5,679 nucleotides of DNA, from assembly GCA_003537495.1 (NCBI GenBank), contig DPSB01000657.1, positions 1-5,679 of the forward strand, read 5' to 3'. Below, in pieces: positions 1-5,679 of this stretch; positions within the stretch are counted from its first letter, which is position 1, and each line of letters opens with the position of its first letter. Made by a program: the position numbers and the translations under genes. A model generated the notes under the pieces. The model did no database searches and had not been told where the DNA came from. It saw nothing but the letters and a program-made list of their open reading frames with translations. Origin of the DNA: Cytophagales bacterium (GTDB lineage Bacteria; Bacteroidota; Bacteroidia; Cytophagales; Cyclobacteriaceae).

Positions 1-1
1 C

Positions 2-1591
2 GGAGGCTGCAAACCCACCGAACCAACCTACACCACCGATCTGCCCATCAGCACACCCGAAGCGGAAGGTGTTTCTTCTGCAGCCATACTCCAGTTTGTG
101 GATGCACTCGATCAGGGCGAAAATGAAATCCACAGCTTTGTGATCGTTCGGCATGGAAAAATAATTTCAGAAGGCTGGTGGAATCCCTATGGTAAAGACC
201 TGCGGCACACCATGTTCTCTGTAAGCAAAAGTTTTACTTCAACAGGCGTAGGACTGGCTATAGCCGAAAACAAACTGGCACTCACCGATAAGGTGGCTTC
301 TTTTTTTCCGGAATCAATACCCGATACCCTCAGTGCGTACATGAAAGAGATGACGGTGGAAGACTTATTAAAAATGTCAACCGGTATGGATACCGATCCA
401 CTCTTTCAGGCCATGGGTAGCACGGGCGACTGGCCGAAGATCTTTTTATCTACACCCATACAACACGAGCCCGGCACCGTTTTTAAATACAACAACATGG
501 CCACCTTCATGCTGTCGGCCATCGTGCAAAAGGCAACCGGAGAAAAACTGTTCGACTTTCTGAAACCGCGTTTATTCGAACCGCTTGGTATTACCAACGT
601 AACGTGGGACGAACGACCCGCGGGTTTTACATTGGGTGCCATCGGGTTGCGCATAGCCTCTAACGACATGGCTAAGTTCGGTCAGTTGTTATTGCAAAAA
701 GGAAAATGGAATGGTAAACAACTCATTCCCGAATCGTGGATTGCAGCTGCCTCTGCCGCTCAGATTGATAGCAGCGATCCTGAAAACACTAATCCCAACG
801 AAAGCAACGACTGGGCCCAGGGTTATGGCTACCAGTTTTGGAAGAGCCGCCATAATTCTTACCGGGCCGATGGACTCGGTGGTCAATTCATTCTGGTGCT
901 GCCCGAGAAAGATGCAGTGGTGGTGCTTACGGCTTCTTCTGTTATCACACAAGACGAACTGAATGTGGTGTGGGATAACTTATTACCCGCCTTGCAACCG
1001 GAACCACTGCCCGAAGACAAAGCCGCGCTTGATAAATTAACTGCACGCGTTGCTTCGCTGGCCGTGTCGAAAACAACTTCGGTGCAACCCGATGCGGCAC
1101 TGCTCGCGCGCATTGCAGGAAAGAAAATAACATGCGCTCAAAACGAATTGGGTATAACCGCACTGCGTGTTGACTTACAACAGGCAGATGCCCGCATTGC
1201 ATTTGAGCGGGATAGTGTGCGAAGTGAAATTACAGCCGGGCCCGACACCTGGAAGTTGAGCGATACACAATTTAATACCTTGAATGCAGCACCGCGAACC
1301 GGCCAGACACAACCCATAAAAATGGCAGCTACCTATACGTGGGTAGATGCTACTACGCTTAAAGTAAGTGCGCGGTTTGTAGAAGAAGCCATCAGCAGCG
1401 AAGTATGGTTATTTCAGTTTAAAGATAACGGCACAGTTCAAGTAGATGTTAAACCCGAACCAGCCGGTATGCCTTTTGGCCGACCGGTGGTGTACTGCAA
1501 GGGAAGGTTGAGTAGCCCTGCGGAATTCTTAGCTTGCTACTTTTATGCGTACTGGGTTAGCCAAAGAAGAAGACGAGCGAAAAACGTTTAA
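2..1591 (+). CDS. Serine hydrolase, beta-lactamase/PBP-like family, probable lipoprotein (5' partial, frameshifted 3' end)
   Basis: The frame is open from the left edge; the first in-window residues read G-G-C-K-P-T-E, which fits the end of a lipobox, so the signal peptide lies upstream and Cys at 8-10 may be the lipidated residue. A GTG at 98 is internal, not a start. Counting from that GTG as residue 1, the class C beta-lactamase/serine hydrolase hallmarks are in order: S-V-S-K at 41-44 (catalytic Ser41, Lys44), Y-N-N at 131-133 (the YxN motif), and G-L-G-G-Q at 259-263 in the place of the third active-site motif. A C-terminal beta-rich extension follows from about residue 300. Such proteins act on peptides or esters in the envelope; the substrate cannot be told, and true beta-lactamase activity is not implied. 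The last ~31 codons (from about 1493) are Arg-rich, unlike the rest, and overlap the next gene by 47 bases. Restoring one base near 1493 gives an ending L-Q-G-K-V-E and a stop at 1513-1515, so the annotated tail is probably a frameshift product. Confidence 0.86.
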   Translation, partial: GGCKPTEPTYTTDLPISTPEAEGVSSAAILQFVDALDQGENEIHSFVIVRHGKIISEGWWNPYGKDLRHTMFSVSKSFTSTGVGLAIAENKLALTDKVASFFPESIPDTLSAYMKEMTVEDLLKMSTGMDTDPLFQAMGSTGDWPKIFLSTPIQHEPGTVFKYNNMATFMLSAIVQKATGEKLFDFLKPRLFEPLGITNVTWDERPAGFTLGAIGLRIASNDMAKFGQLLLQKGKWNGKQLIPESWIAAASAAQIDSSDPENTNPNESNDWAQGYGYQFWKSRHNSYRADGLGGQFILVLPEKDAVVVLTASSVITQDELNVVWDNLLPALQPEPLPEDKAALDKLTARVASLAVSKTTSVQPDAALLARIAGKKITCAQNELGITALRVDLQQADARIAFERDSVRSEITAGPDTWKLSDTQFNTLNAAPRTGQTQPIKMAATYTWVDATTLKVSARFVEEAISSEVWLFQFKDNGTVQVDVKPEPAGMPFGRPVVYCKGRLSSPAEFLACYFYAYWVSQRRRRAKNV

Positions 1592-2006
1592 AGCTAAATT
1601 CATTCGGGTAGGAAAGAAGCGGAACTTCAAAGGCTTTTCCGAAGACACGATCCTCCTTCAACAGGTGATGGACGTGGCGGAGAATAAATTGGTAGCCGAT
1701 CACGTTTGGTTCACCTATTCAAAAGTTTTTGAAACGAGTGGCATGCACGAAGGCGATGTGATCACCTTCGATGCGCGCATCAAGCGTTATGCGAAAGGTT
1801 ATGTCAATAAAGCACTAGGCTTAAAAAAACGAACGACTGATTTCAAGCTTCTCGAGCTAAAAAAGGGGAAACCGAATGATTTGACCGATGATGAGTTTAA
1901 ACAAATCCGATCAAACGCTAAAGCTTACTGGCCAAATGATTTTCAGATGTGGCTTTATGAAGAGCAAAAGCAAATAGAAGGTTTAAGAAAGCTTAGGAAC
2001 TCATAG
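1545..2006 (+). CDS. Small basic protein of unknown function, possible OB-like nucleic-acid-binding fold
   Basis: This 153-residue soluble protein has no signal peptide or membrane segment. ATG at 1545 is the first usual start after an in-frame stop at 1530-1532; no Shine-Dalgarno is seen, as is normal in Bacteroidota. Residues 12-108 look like a small beta-barrel domain: K-A-K-F-I-R-V-G-K, then T-I-L-L near 35-38, D-H-V-W-F at 52-56, and E-G-D-V-I-T-F-D-A-R at 69-78 followed by Y-x-K-G-Y. That last pattern resembles the strand-turn-strand of OB-fold proteins and a family of small proteins I associate with phages, plasmids and accessory islands of Firmicutes and Bacteroidota; the assignment is from memory, not a search. 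Residues 109-153 form a charged, probably helical tail. A single-stranded nucleic acid ligand would be plausible but is inference. The gene lies 29 bases after the presumed original stop of the serine hydrolase (1515) and could be co-transcribed with it. Confidence 0.8.
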   Translation: MRTGLAKEEDERKTFKAKFIRVGKKRNFKGFSEDTILLQQVMDVAENKLVADHVWFTYSKVFETSGMHEGDVITFDARIKRYAKGYVNKALGLKKRTTDFKLLELKKGKPNDLTDDEFKQIRSNAKAYWPNDFQMWLYEEQKQIEGLRKLRNS

Positions 2007-2008
2007 TC

Positions 2009-2037
2009 GAGAGAGTTCCAAAAAGGGAGCTCTACTC
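2009..2037 (+). terminator. Imperfect hairpin just after the small basic gene, weak terminator candidate
   Basis: Left arm GAGAGAGTTCC (2009-2019), loop AAAAA (2020-2024), right arm GGGAGCTCTACTC (2025-2037). The arms pair over 11 positions, one a G-T pair, with single bulged bases at 2029 and 2034. It begins two bases after the stop codon at 2004-2006, the right place for a terminator, but no T-run follows, so intrinsic termination is doubtful. It may instead protect the mRNA 3' end or mark the edge of the accessory block. Confidence 0.25.
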
Positions 2038-2040
2038 AAA

Positions 2041-2135
2041 CCACAAGAACCTGAGCATATACAGGCTTGGGCTTGTACGCCACATGCGAAACGGATACGG
2101 GGAACCTGAACGCCAAACGCCCGCCACTACTTCGA
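2041..2135. other. GC-rich non-coding block, possible dispersed repeat or cassette edge
   Basis: By hand count 2041-2130 is about 57% G+C, while the next 70 bases (2141-2210) are about 24%. On the minus strand two overlapping frames stay open right across it, one ending R-F-L-W-F-E-stop and the other Y-A-Q-V-L-V-V-stop. Neither has a convincing start, so I do not call a gene. Its left end folds into a hairpin at 2041-2071: CC, bulged A, CAAG, bulged AA, CCTG, eight-base loop, then CAGGCTTGGG. The block sits directly upstream of the AT-rich TraB-like gene. I have an uncertain recollection of similar minus-strand translations recurring between genes in other Bacteroidota, which would make it a dispersed repeat; only a genome search can decide. 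Confidence 0.35.
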
Positions 2136-2155
2136 AAAGTCATATGGAAAATGAT

Positions 2156-2171
2156 AATTTTATATAAAATT
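2156..2171. promoter_or_regulatory. Perfect 16-bp AT palindrome upstream of the TraB-like gene
   Basis: The sequence aattttatataaaatt is its own reverse complement. An alternative longer pairing exists between GGAAAAT (2146-2152) and ATTTTCC (2169-2175). It lies 32 bases before the ATG at 2204, where a promoter or operator would be. TAATTTTA at 2155-2162 comes close to the Bacteroidota -7 element TAnnTTTG, with the final G replaced by A, but no matching -33 TTG is seen. AT-rich palindromes arise easily by chance in DNA this poor in G+C. Confidence 0.25.
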
Positions 2172-2203
2172 TTCCTGCTTACCTATTAGCCTTATTTATA
2201 CTT

Positions 2204-2716
2204 ATGCATCACATCACTTTCATTAGCACGATCCATAAGGAAATAGGAAACTGCAACGCTGAGGAATTATATAAGATTATCGAAAAGCTAAGTCCAGGGG
2301 TTATTTTTTTGGAAGCCTTTGATGATTCTTATTCAGATTATGAAAAGTATTTCTTTTCGACATATGGAGAGTATCATGAGAGATTGGAAATAGCCGCAAT
2401 CCAGAAATATTATAGATCAAATCCCCTTTTTAAATATGTTCCTGTTTGTAAAGACAGACTATCTGGTGACCTTCATAGAAAAAACAATATAGTCGGTCAA
2501 AATGGAGAAAGACAACAATGGATTAATAATTTCAAGTCTTTGACTGAGAAGCATGGATTTAAATTTCTCAATAGTTCAGAAAGTGTCAATCTATTAGAAG
2601 AAATCCGAGTATTGGAAAACCTAGCTTTAATTGGTACTGAAGTAGGCAAAATATTTGAAGCAGCTATGAAGGACTACGAAAACTCAATGCCTTCTGAATA
2701 TATATTCATACTGTAA
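2204..2716 (+). CDS. TraB/ChaN/EreA-like clan protein, N-terminal part of a frameshifted gene
   Basis: The open frame gives 170 residues and starts at ATG 2204 after a very AT-rich leader with no Shine-Dalgarno. The N-terminus F-I-S-T-I-H-K-E-I (His11) followed by K-I-I-E-K-L-S-P-G-V-I-F-L-E (Glu37) matches the opening pattern of the TraB/PrgY, ChaN and EreA-like clan: a strand ending in His, a helix, then 'P-x-V-I-x-x-E'. Members include putative metalloproteases, a haem-binding protein and erythromycin esterase, so the activity here cannot be named. There is no signal peptide, so it is probably cytoplasmic. The frame stops early: after S-E-Y-I-F at 163-167 only I-L-stop follows, while the family's C-terminal Gly-x-x-His segment lies just downstream in the +1 frame (2697-2843). 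An intact gene would give about 213 residues. Codon use is visibly more AT-rich than in the flanking genes, suggesting acquisition by transfer. It may still yield a truncated protein lacking the C-terminal motif. Confidence 0.75.
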   Translation: MHHITFISTIHKEIGNCNAEELYKIIEKLSPGVIFLEAFDDSYSDYEKYFFSTYGEYHERLEIAAIQKYYRSNPLFKYVPVCKDRLSGDLHRKNNIVGQNGERQQWINNFKSLTEKHGFKFLNSSESVNLLEEIRVLENLALIGTEVGKIFEAAMKDYENSMPSEYIFIL

Positions 2717-2843
2717 CAACAATCATTTCAGTTCATCAATTTTTATGTGTGGTGCAGCACATAGAAAATCGATTATTGAAAAGATAGAGAAATCTAAGAC
2801 CGAGGAGCAAAGGCAGCCGACATGGACAATTTTTGAAGGTTGA
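2697..2843 (+). pseudogene. Out-of-frame C-terminal fragment of the TraB/ChaN-like gene
   Basis: Read in the frame one base on from the 2204 gene, this stretch gives Y-C-N-N-N-H-F-S-S-S-I-F-M-C-G-A-A-H-R-K-S-I-I-E-K-I-E-K and ends W-T-I-F-E-G with TGA at 2841-2843. The I-F-M-C-G-A-A-H-R-K piece (G at 2751, His codon 2760-2762) has the 'hydrophobic strand, G-x-x-H' shape expected near the C-terminus of TraB/ChaN-type proteins. Adding one TA unit to the TA run at 2699-2704 joins both halves as S-E-Y-I-Y-S-Y-C-N-N-N; deleting one base would also do it. The frame has no start of its own at the right place, so it is a severed tail rather than a gene. A sequencing error is an alternative to true decay. 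Confidence 0.65.
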
Positions 2844-2857
2844 ATCAGATCGCATTG

Positions 2858-2947
2858 AGGTTACTGCCGCCCTTGCTTGGGTTCTTCACCAACAAGCAAA
2901 ACTCCACACAATACCATTACAAGTATACATCGGCCTGCAACTAACCT
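2858..2947. repeat. Nested inverted repeats in the convergent intergenic region
   Basis: The outer arms are AGGTTA (2858-2863) and TAACCT (2942-2947), with TGC (2865-2867) facing GCA (2937-2939) just inside. Within lies a stronger hairpin: TTGCTTGGGT (2873-2882), loop TCTTC, ACC (2888-2890), two unpaired A (2891-2892), then CAAGCAA (2893-2899). It pairs over ten positions with an extrahelical AA. Neither strand has a T-run after the stem, so it is not a standard intrinsic terminator for either converging transcript. The whole stretch 2844-3009 contains no gene I can support. The structure begins 15 bases after the end of the broken TraB-like gene and may mark the right edge of that insertion. 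Confidence 0.35.
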
Positions 2948-3009
2948 TTCTTCCAAACAGCTTTCACAAAGTCAAGTTTCAGGTCAGGCCATTGAGGTGG
3001 GAATCTCAT

Positions 3010-4179
3010 TTAATTTGCGATTACAATTCTGTAGCCAAGAGAAATTGTAAACGGTAGAAAATCACGATTAATCTCGATATTCGAATCTTCGAGATAGTTC
3101 TTATATTCCAAAGCATCCTCACTTCGGAAGGGAACTTGTAGGGCGAATGTCCAAAAATTGGAGCGCGAATTCTTCAAATCTACACCTATACCAATTGTTG
3201 CGCCATAGAAGGTTCTATTAAAAGTGCTTGCATCCCGTATAATGTAGACCGCATTGTATCCATACATAGCCGAAAAATATGGACGCCACTTAGCTGATTG
3301 ATCGCTAGCGTAAAGCCTAACTCCACCGTTCAAGCCAATGTTGGCTAGGTTGTAACCAACAGCGCCAAATAAACCTAAATGTTCGGTAACCATGCTCATT
3401 ACGTTCAAACCTATGCCGCCAAAATCCAGGCCAGTCCCAATCCCTATATAAACTGGGGTAAAGTCAATCTCTTTGGCACGACCGAGATAAAAGCCGATAG
3501 ATCCTCCAGTACGTAATCCAGACAAATTCATTGGTAGCCCAGTTCCATTAAAAATGAACGGCCTGCCAGTTGACTCTCTATAAATATTTGAAGCTAAATC
3601 GAGCTGATAGCCAACAAAAATATTGATACCGATTGGACCGAGCCTATGAGAGAGCGAGAATGTCGGTTCGAAAAAAGGATTAACAGCTTTGAAACTGGAG
3701 TTTTCCTTAAACTCAAAAGGCTGAGTTCCATCCGTGGCACTGATTGACCGATTTATCTGGAGTGTTGCAAACGCCAGCCCAAACCTTGGATCAATCTGTA
3801 TGGAAGTGCTACCCTCATTAAAGGCAAACCTGGCAGCCGTTAACATGCGGAAAGTTTTGTATTTCAGCAATTGCTGTTCCCTGAACGTTCCCGAATAATC
3901 GGCATAGTACACTTGTCCTCCAGTTGAACCTTGCGATACCGAAAATCCAACCTGAGAATTTGGTAGATTCCATTTTGCATCCACGCCATAATACCAGAAT
4001 GCCGGAAACGATTCCAAAACTTTACCACCAACCAGAAAGCGGCCTACAAGCGAAGCCTGGTATTTCTTAAGTTCGCTGTTCGAATAGCTACCTCTTCCTA
4101 CATGAAATTCAAGATTGAATTGCGCTGAAGTCTGGAATGCACATAAACAAAGGATAACGATGTATTTAACCTTTGTCAT
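3010..4179 (-). CDS. Outer-membrane beta-barrel protein with two barrel-like halves
   Basis: The protein has 389 residues. Residues 1-19 form a signal peptide (K-V-K, then a hydrophobic core, T-S-A before Gln20), giving export by Sec and cleavage by signal peptidase I; Cys11 and Cys13 are in the core and do not make a lipobox. The rest is made of alternating amphipathic strands rich in Tyr, Phe and Gly, as in outer-membrane barrels. Residues 20-237 appear to form one beta-rich unit; residues 243-389 form another, starting V-Y-I-G-I-G-T-G-L-D-F-G-G-I-G and ending F-T-I-S-L-G-Y-R-I-V, a pattern I know from Bacteroidota barrel proteins of unknown function. A single larger barrel is an alternative. 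There is no TonB box or plug domain. The start ATG overlaps the stop of the upstream gene in an ATGA, so its translation is probably coupled to it. The likely role is as an envelope anchor, channel or structural partner for the secreted protein encoded before it; this last point is inferred from gene order only. Confidence 0.88.
   Translation of the reverse strand: MTKVKYIVILCLCAFQTSAQFNLEFHVGRGSYSNSELKKYQASLVGRFLVGGKVLESFPAFWYYGVDAKWNLPNSQVGFSVSQGSTGGQVYYADYSGTFREQQLLKYKTFRMLTAARFAFNEGSTSIQIDPRFGLAFATLQINRSISATDGTQPFEFKENSSFKAVNPFFEPTFSLSHRLGPIGINIFVGYQLDLASNIYRESTGRPFIFNGTGLPMNLSGLRTGGSIGFYLGRAKEIDFTPVYIGIGTGLDFGGIGLNVMSMVTEHLGLFGAVGYNLANIGLNGGVRLYASDQSAKWRPYFSAMYGYNAVYIIRDASTFNRTFYGATIGIGVDLKNSRSNFWTFALQVPFRSEDALEYKNYLEDSNIEINRDFLPFTISLGYRIVIAN
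4176..4179 (-). other. ATGA stop/start overlap coupling the two envelope genes
   Basis: On the minus strand the TGA of the Fn3/propeller gene (4176-4178) shares bases with the ATG of the barrel gene (4177-4179). Such overlaps normally mean one transcript and re-initiation by the terminating ribosome, which keeps the two products in a set ratio. No Shine-Dalgarno is seen before the ATG, which fits coupling or the usual Bacteroidota initiation mode. Confidence 0.7.
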
Positions 4180-5678
4180 ATTGCTTTGATGTAGCGTCCA
4201 TTTATAATGATCATACCATTAACCAGCGGAGTATTGTAACCACCACTGGCTTTGAATATCTTCTTGGCGCCAGTGTCGATATTTACCAGGTAAACTTTTG
4301 TGGCACCGAACTTTGCGTAGAGAAGAGTTTTTGTGGCGGGATCGTAAGCAGTAAGTGAAAATCCAACTTCAGGAGGATCAAAAGTTCGTAAGATGGACAT
4401 ATCATTGCTTCGAACGATAATAGTTTTTAGTTCATTTGCTACTTGATCATCATATTGTGTGGTGATGATCTCATCCGTGTTGTCGCCACGAAACCAACGG
4501 AAATAATAATTGTTTGGGATTGTTCCAATCCGAGTTTCAATGCCGCCACTTACGGAATAAACTTCTTGCCCTTCGATTGAATACCTTCCATCATCTGATA
4601 TTTTAGTCCACCGATTGGCATTTTCCTGGCGCAAAACGGTAGTATTCTGCATATTCACGAGCCCCACGATATCTTTTGGGGGGCGCAGATGATCGTTGTC
4701 GAAAGCATAAAAACTTACAACCTGATTGTTGGCTCCGGAAATTGCACCTAGATAGGCCGGGGAAATATAATCACCGGCAATTGACATAGACGTTTCACTG
4801 TTGTTTACAAGGTTGAGTTGCGAGATTGTATGCCCTGTACCTATGTAATGTAGAAAATTCCCAGGCCAGGCAACGGTCATCCCATAATATGCATTCTCTT
4901 CGATAGTACGAGAGGTGAGCAAGTTGAAAGAATCATCATAAATGTTGATGGTAGATCCAGTACGCGCGATGAATTTATTTGCTGACTGGCTGTAATACCA
5001 GAAAAGTCCATAGGCTGCCGTTGGGGTTGCATTCCCAAGAAAGAAATCAATATTTTTTTCGGCCTGATATATGGTTGTTTCGGATTTGTCCAACATTTTA
5101 AACACCATACGCGTGACATACGGAAACACGCCATCAACTTTAAGGTTAATGGTGGTGTCCGCAACGGTTGTCACAGTTGCAAGGGTGGCATTGTCATCCG
5201 AAATAGTATAGGATTTAAAAGCACCATAATACTTTGGTTTACTCCAGACAAATCGAGCTGTCGTATCCTCAGGGTGAAACACCATACTAAAATCTATTGG
5301 AGGTTCGCTGACGGTTGCATAGGCAGTCGTATAAGTGAACATATTTCTAATTATTACTTGCAGGTAGGAAGCAGCACCGCCATCGATATAGGTTGAGTCG
5401 ATAATGAAGTTTTTCGAAGGATCAGTGACTACTAAGCTTTTGTATCCATTGCCTGAACTGATTAAAAGTTCGTAACTGCTGAAATTGGGTTTTTCGTACT
5501 TGGGCCAGGTATACTTCACATAACCATTGTCGACTGAAGTCCCGATTTCAAAATTTAGTGGTGTGTCAATGTCAATAATGAGGACCCATTCCTTAACTAT
5601 CGTAGTCTGAAGGTCTTTGAATTGTGTGATCAGGCTTTGATCGTTTAACGACTCAACGAAACTAATTTTTAATTTATA
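4176..5678 (-). CDS. Secreted protein with fibronectin-III-like domains and a propeller-like C-terminus (5' partial)
   Basis: The frame is open to the right edge with no stop, so the N-terminus (expected to carry a signal peptide) is missing; 500 residues are visible. The GTG at 5517-5519 and later ATGs are internal, because sequence of the same character, such as E-W-V-L-I-I-D-I-D-T-P-L-N-F, continues upstream. Two Fn3-like sandwiches can be seen at about residues 25-115 (Y-V-K-Y-T-W-P-K-Y, then S-S-Y-E-L-L-I-S) and 124-205 (E-P-P-I-D-F, then A-R-F-V-W-S-K-P, then K-S-Y-T-I-S-D). From about 210 to 500 there are repeated short strand groups with D-x-x-T and V-Y-L-V-N-I-D-T-G-type turns, as in WD40/YncE-like beta-propellers. 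No enzyme motif or type IX sorting domain is visible at the C-terminus. It is first in the operon with the barrel protein (four-base overlap) and probably works at the cell surface or in the periplasm in binding or adhesion. Confidence 0.85.
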   Translation of the reverse strand, partial: YKLKISFVESLNDQSLITQFKDLQTTIVKEWVLIIDIDTPLNFEIGTSVDNGYVKYTWPKYEKPNFSSYELLISSGNGYKSLVVTDPSKNFIIDSTYIDGGAASYLQVIIRNMFTYTTAYATVSEPPIDFSMVFHPEDTTARFVWSKPKYYGAFKSYTISDDNATLATVTTVADTTINLKVDGVFPYVTRMVFKMLDKSETTIYQAEKNIDFFLGNATPTAAYGLFWYYSQSANKFIARTGSTINIYDDSFNLLTSRTIEENAYYGMTVAWPGNFLHYIGTGHTISQLNLVNNSETSMSIAGDYISPAYLGAISGANNQVVSFYAFDNDHLRPPKDIVGLVNMQNTTVLRQENANRWTKISDDGRYSIEGQEVYSVSGGIETRIGTIPNNYYFRWFRGDNTDEIITTQYDDQVANELKTIIVRSNDMSILRTFDPPEVGFSLTAYDPATKTLLYAKFGATKVYLVNIDTGAKKIFKASGGYNTPLVNGMIIINGRYIKAI

Positions 5679-5679
5679 A

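Noticed and set aside
689..1202. Several 75-90 codon frames on both strands inside the serine hydrolase
   Set aside because: They are shadows of a well-supported gene with catalytic motifs; none has a protein-like composition.
1508..1545. Bacteroidota-type promoter (TTG ... TAnnTTTG) before the small basic gene
   Set aside because: The TACTTTTA match overlaps the start codon and would leave essentially no leader; it is likely chance.
2031..2140. Short minus-strand coding genes in the GC-rich block
   Set aside because: Two frames are open at once and neither has a start or leader that supports translation; being open in several frames fits GC-rich non-coding DNA.
2858..2947. Integron attC site
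   Set aside because: The outer arms read GTTA then TAAC, the opposite order from RYYYAAC...GTTRRRY, and no integrase gene is in the window.
2833..3057. Plus-strand open frame of 74 codons
   Set aside because: It begins with TTG, overlaps the tail of the broken TraB-like gene and the end of the barrel gene, and its translation resembles no protein family I know.
4173..4358. Plus-strand frame of 61 codons
   Set aside because: It lies opposite the end of the Fn3/propeller gene and the start of the barrel gene and has no independent support.
4877..5164. Minus-strand frame of 95 codons
   Set aside because: It is fully inside the Fn3/propeller gene in another frame and looks like a shadow.

Overview
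The window looks like a chromosomal segment of a Bacteroidota bacterium, probably of the Cytophagales type. This is inferred from gene style: start codons lack recognisable Shine-Dalgarno sequences, the signal peptide ends in SAQ, and there is a Bacteroidota-style outer-membrane beta-barrel next to a secreted Fn3-like/propeller protein. No rRNA, tRNA, transposase, integrase or CRISPR array is visible.

Layout. (a) Positions 2-1591 (+) hold most of a lipoprotein-like serine hydrolase of the beta-lactamase/penicillin-binding-protein-like family, cut by the left edge. Its last ~31 codons look like a frameshifted read-through, and the original stop was probably near 1515. (b) Positions 1545-2006 (+) encode a small unnamed basic protein that resembles a family I associate with phages and plasmids, possibly with an OB-like fold. 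(c) Positions 2007-2203 are non-coding: an imperfect hairpin, a GC-rich block (about 57% by hand count) and then an abrupt change to very AT-rich DNA with a 16-bp palindrome. (d) Positions 2204-2843 (+) hold an AT-rich gene resembling the TraB/ChaN/EreA-like clan. It is split by a frameshift in a short TA repeat, so the intact reading frame stops at 2716 while the conserved C-terminal Gly-x-x-His segment continues in another frame to 2843. (e) Positions 2844-3009 form a convergent intergenic region with a nested inverted-repeat structure. (f) Positions 3010-4179 and 4176-5678 (-) form a translationally coupled pair, transcribed right to left: a secreted protein with two fibronectin-III-like domains and a propeller-like C-terminus (5' end outside the window), followed by an outer-membrane beta-barrel protein.

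The minus-strand pair is the only clear functional unit and probably makes a cell-envelope module. The stretch 1545-2947 reads as an accessory insertion between two ordinary envelope loci: mobile-type gene content, sharp composition changes, hairpins on both sides of the AT-rich gene, and gene decay (or sequencing errors) at two places. No complete new defence or mobile system can be demonstrated from the sequence alone.
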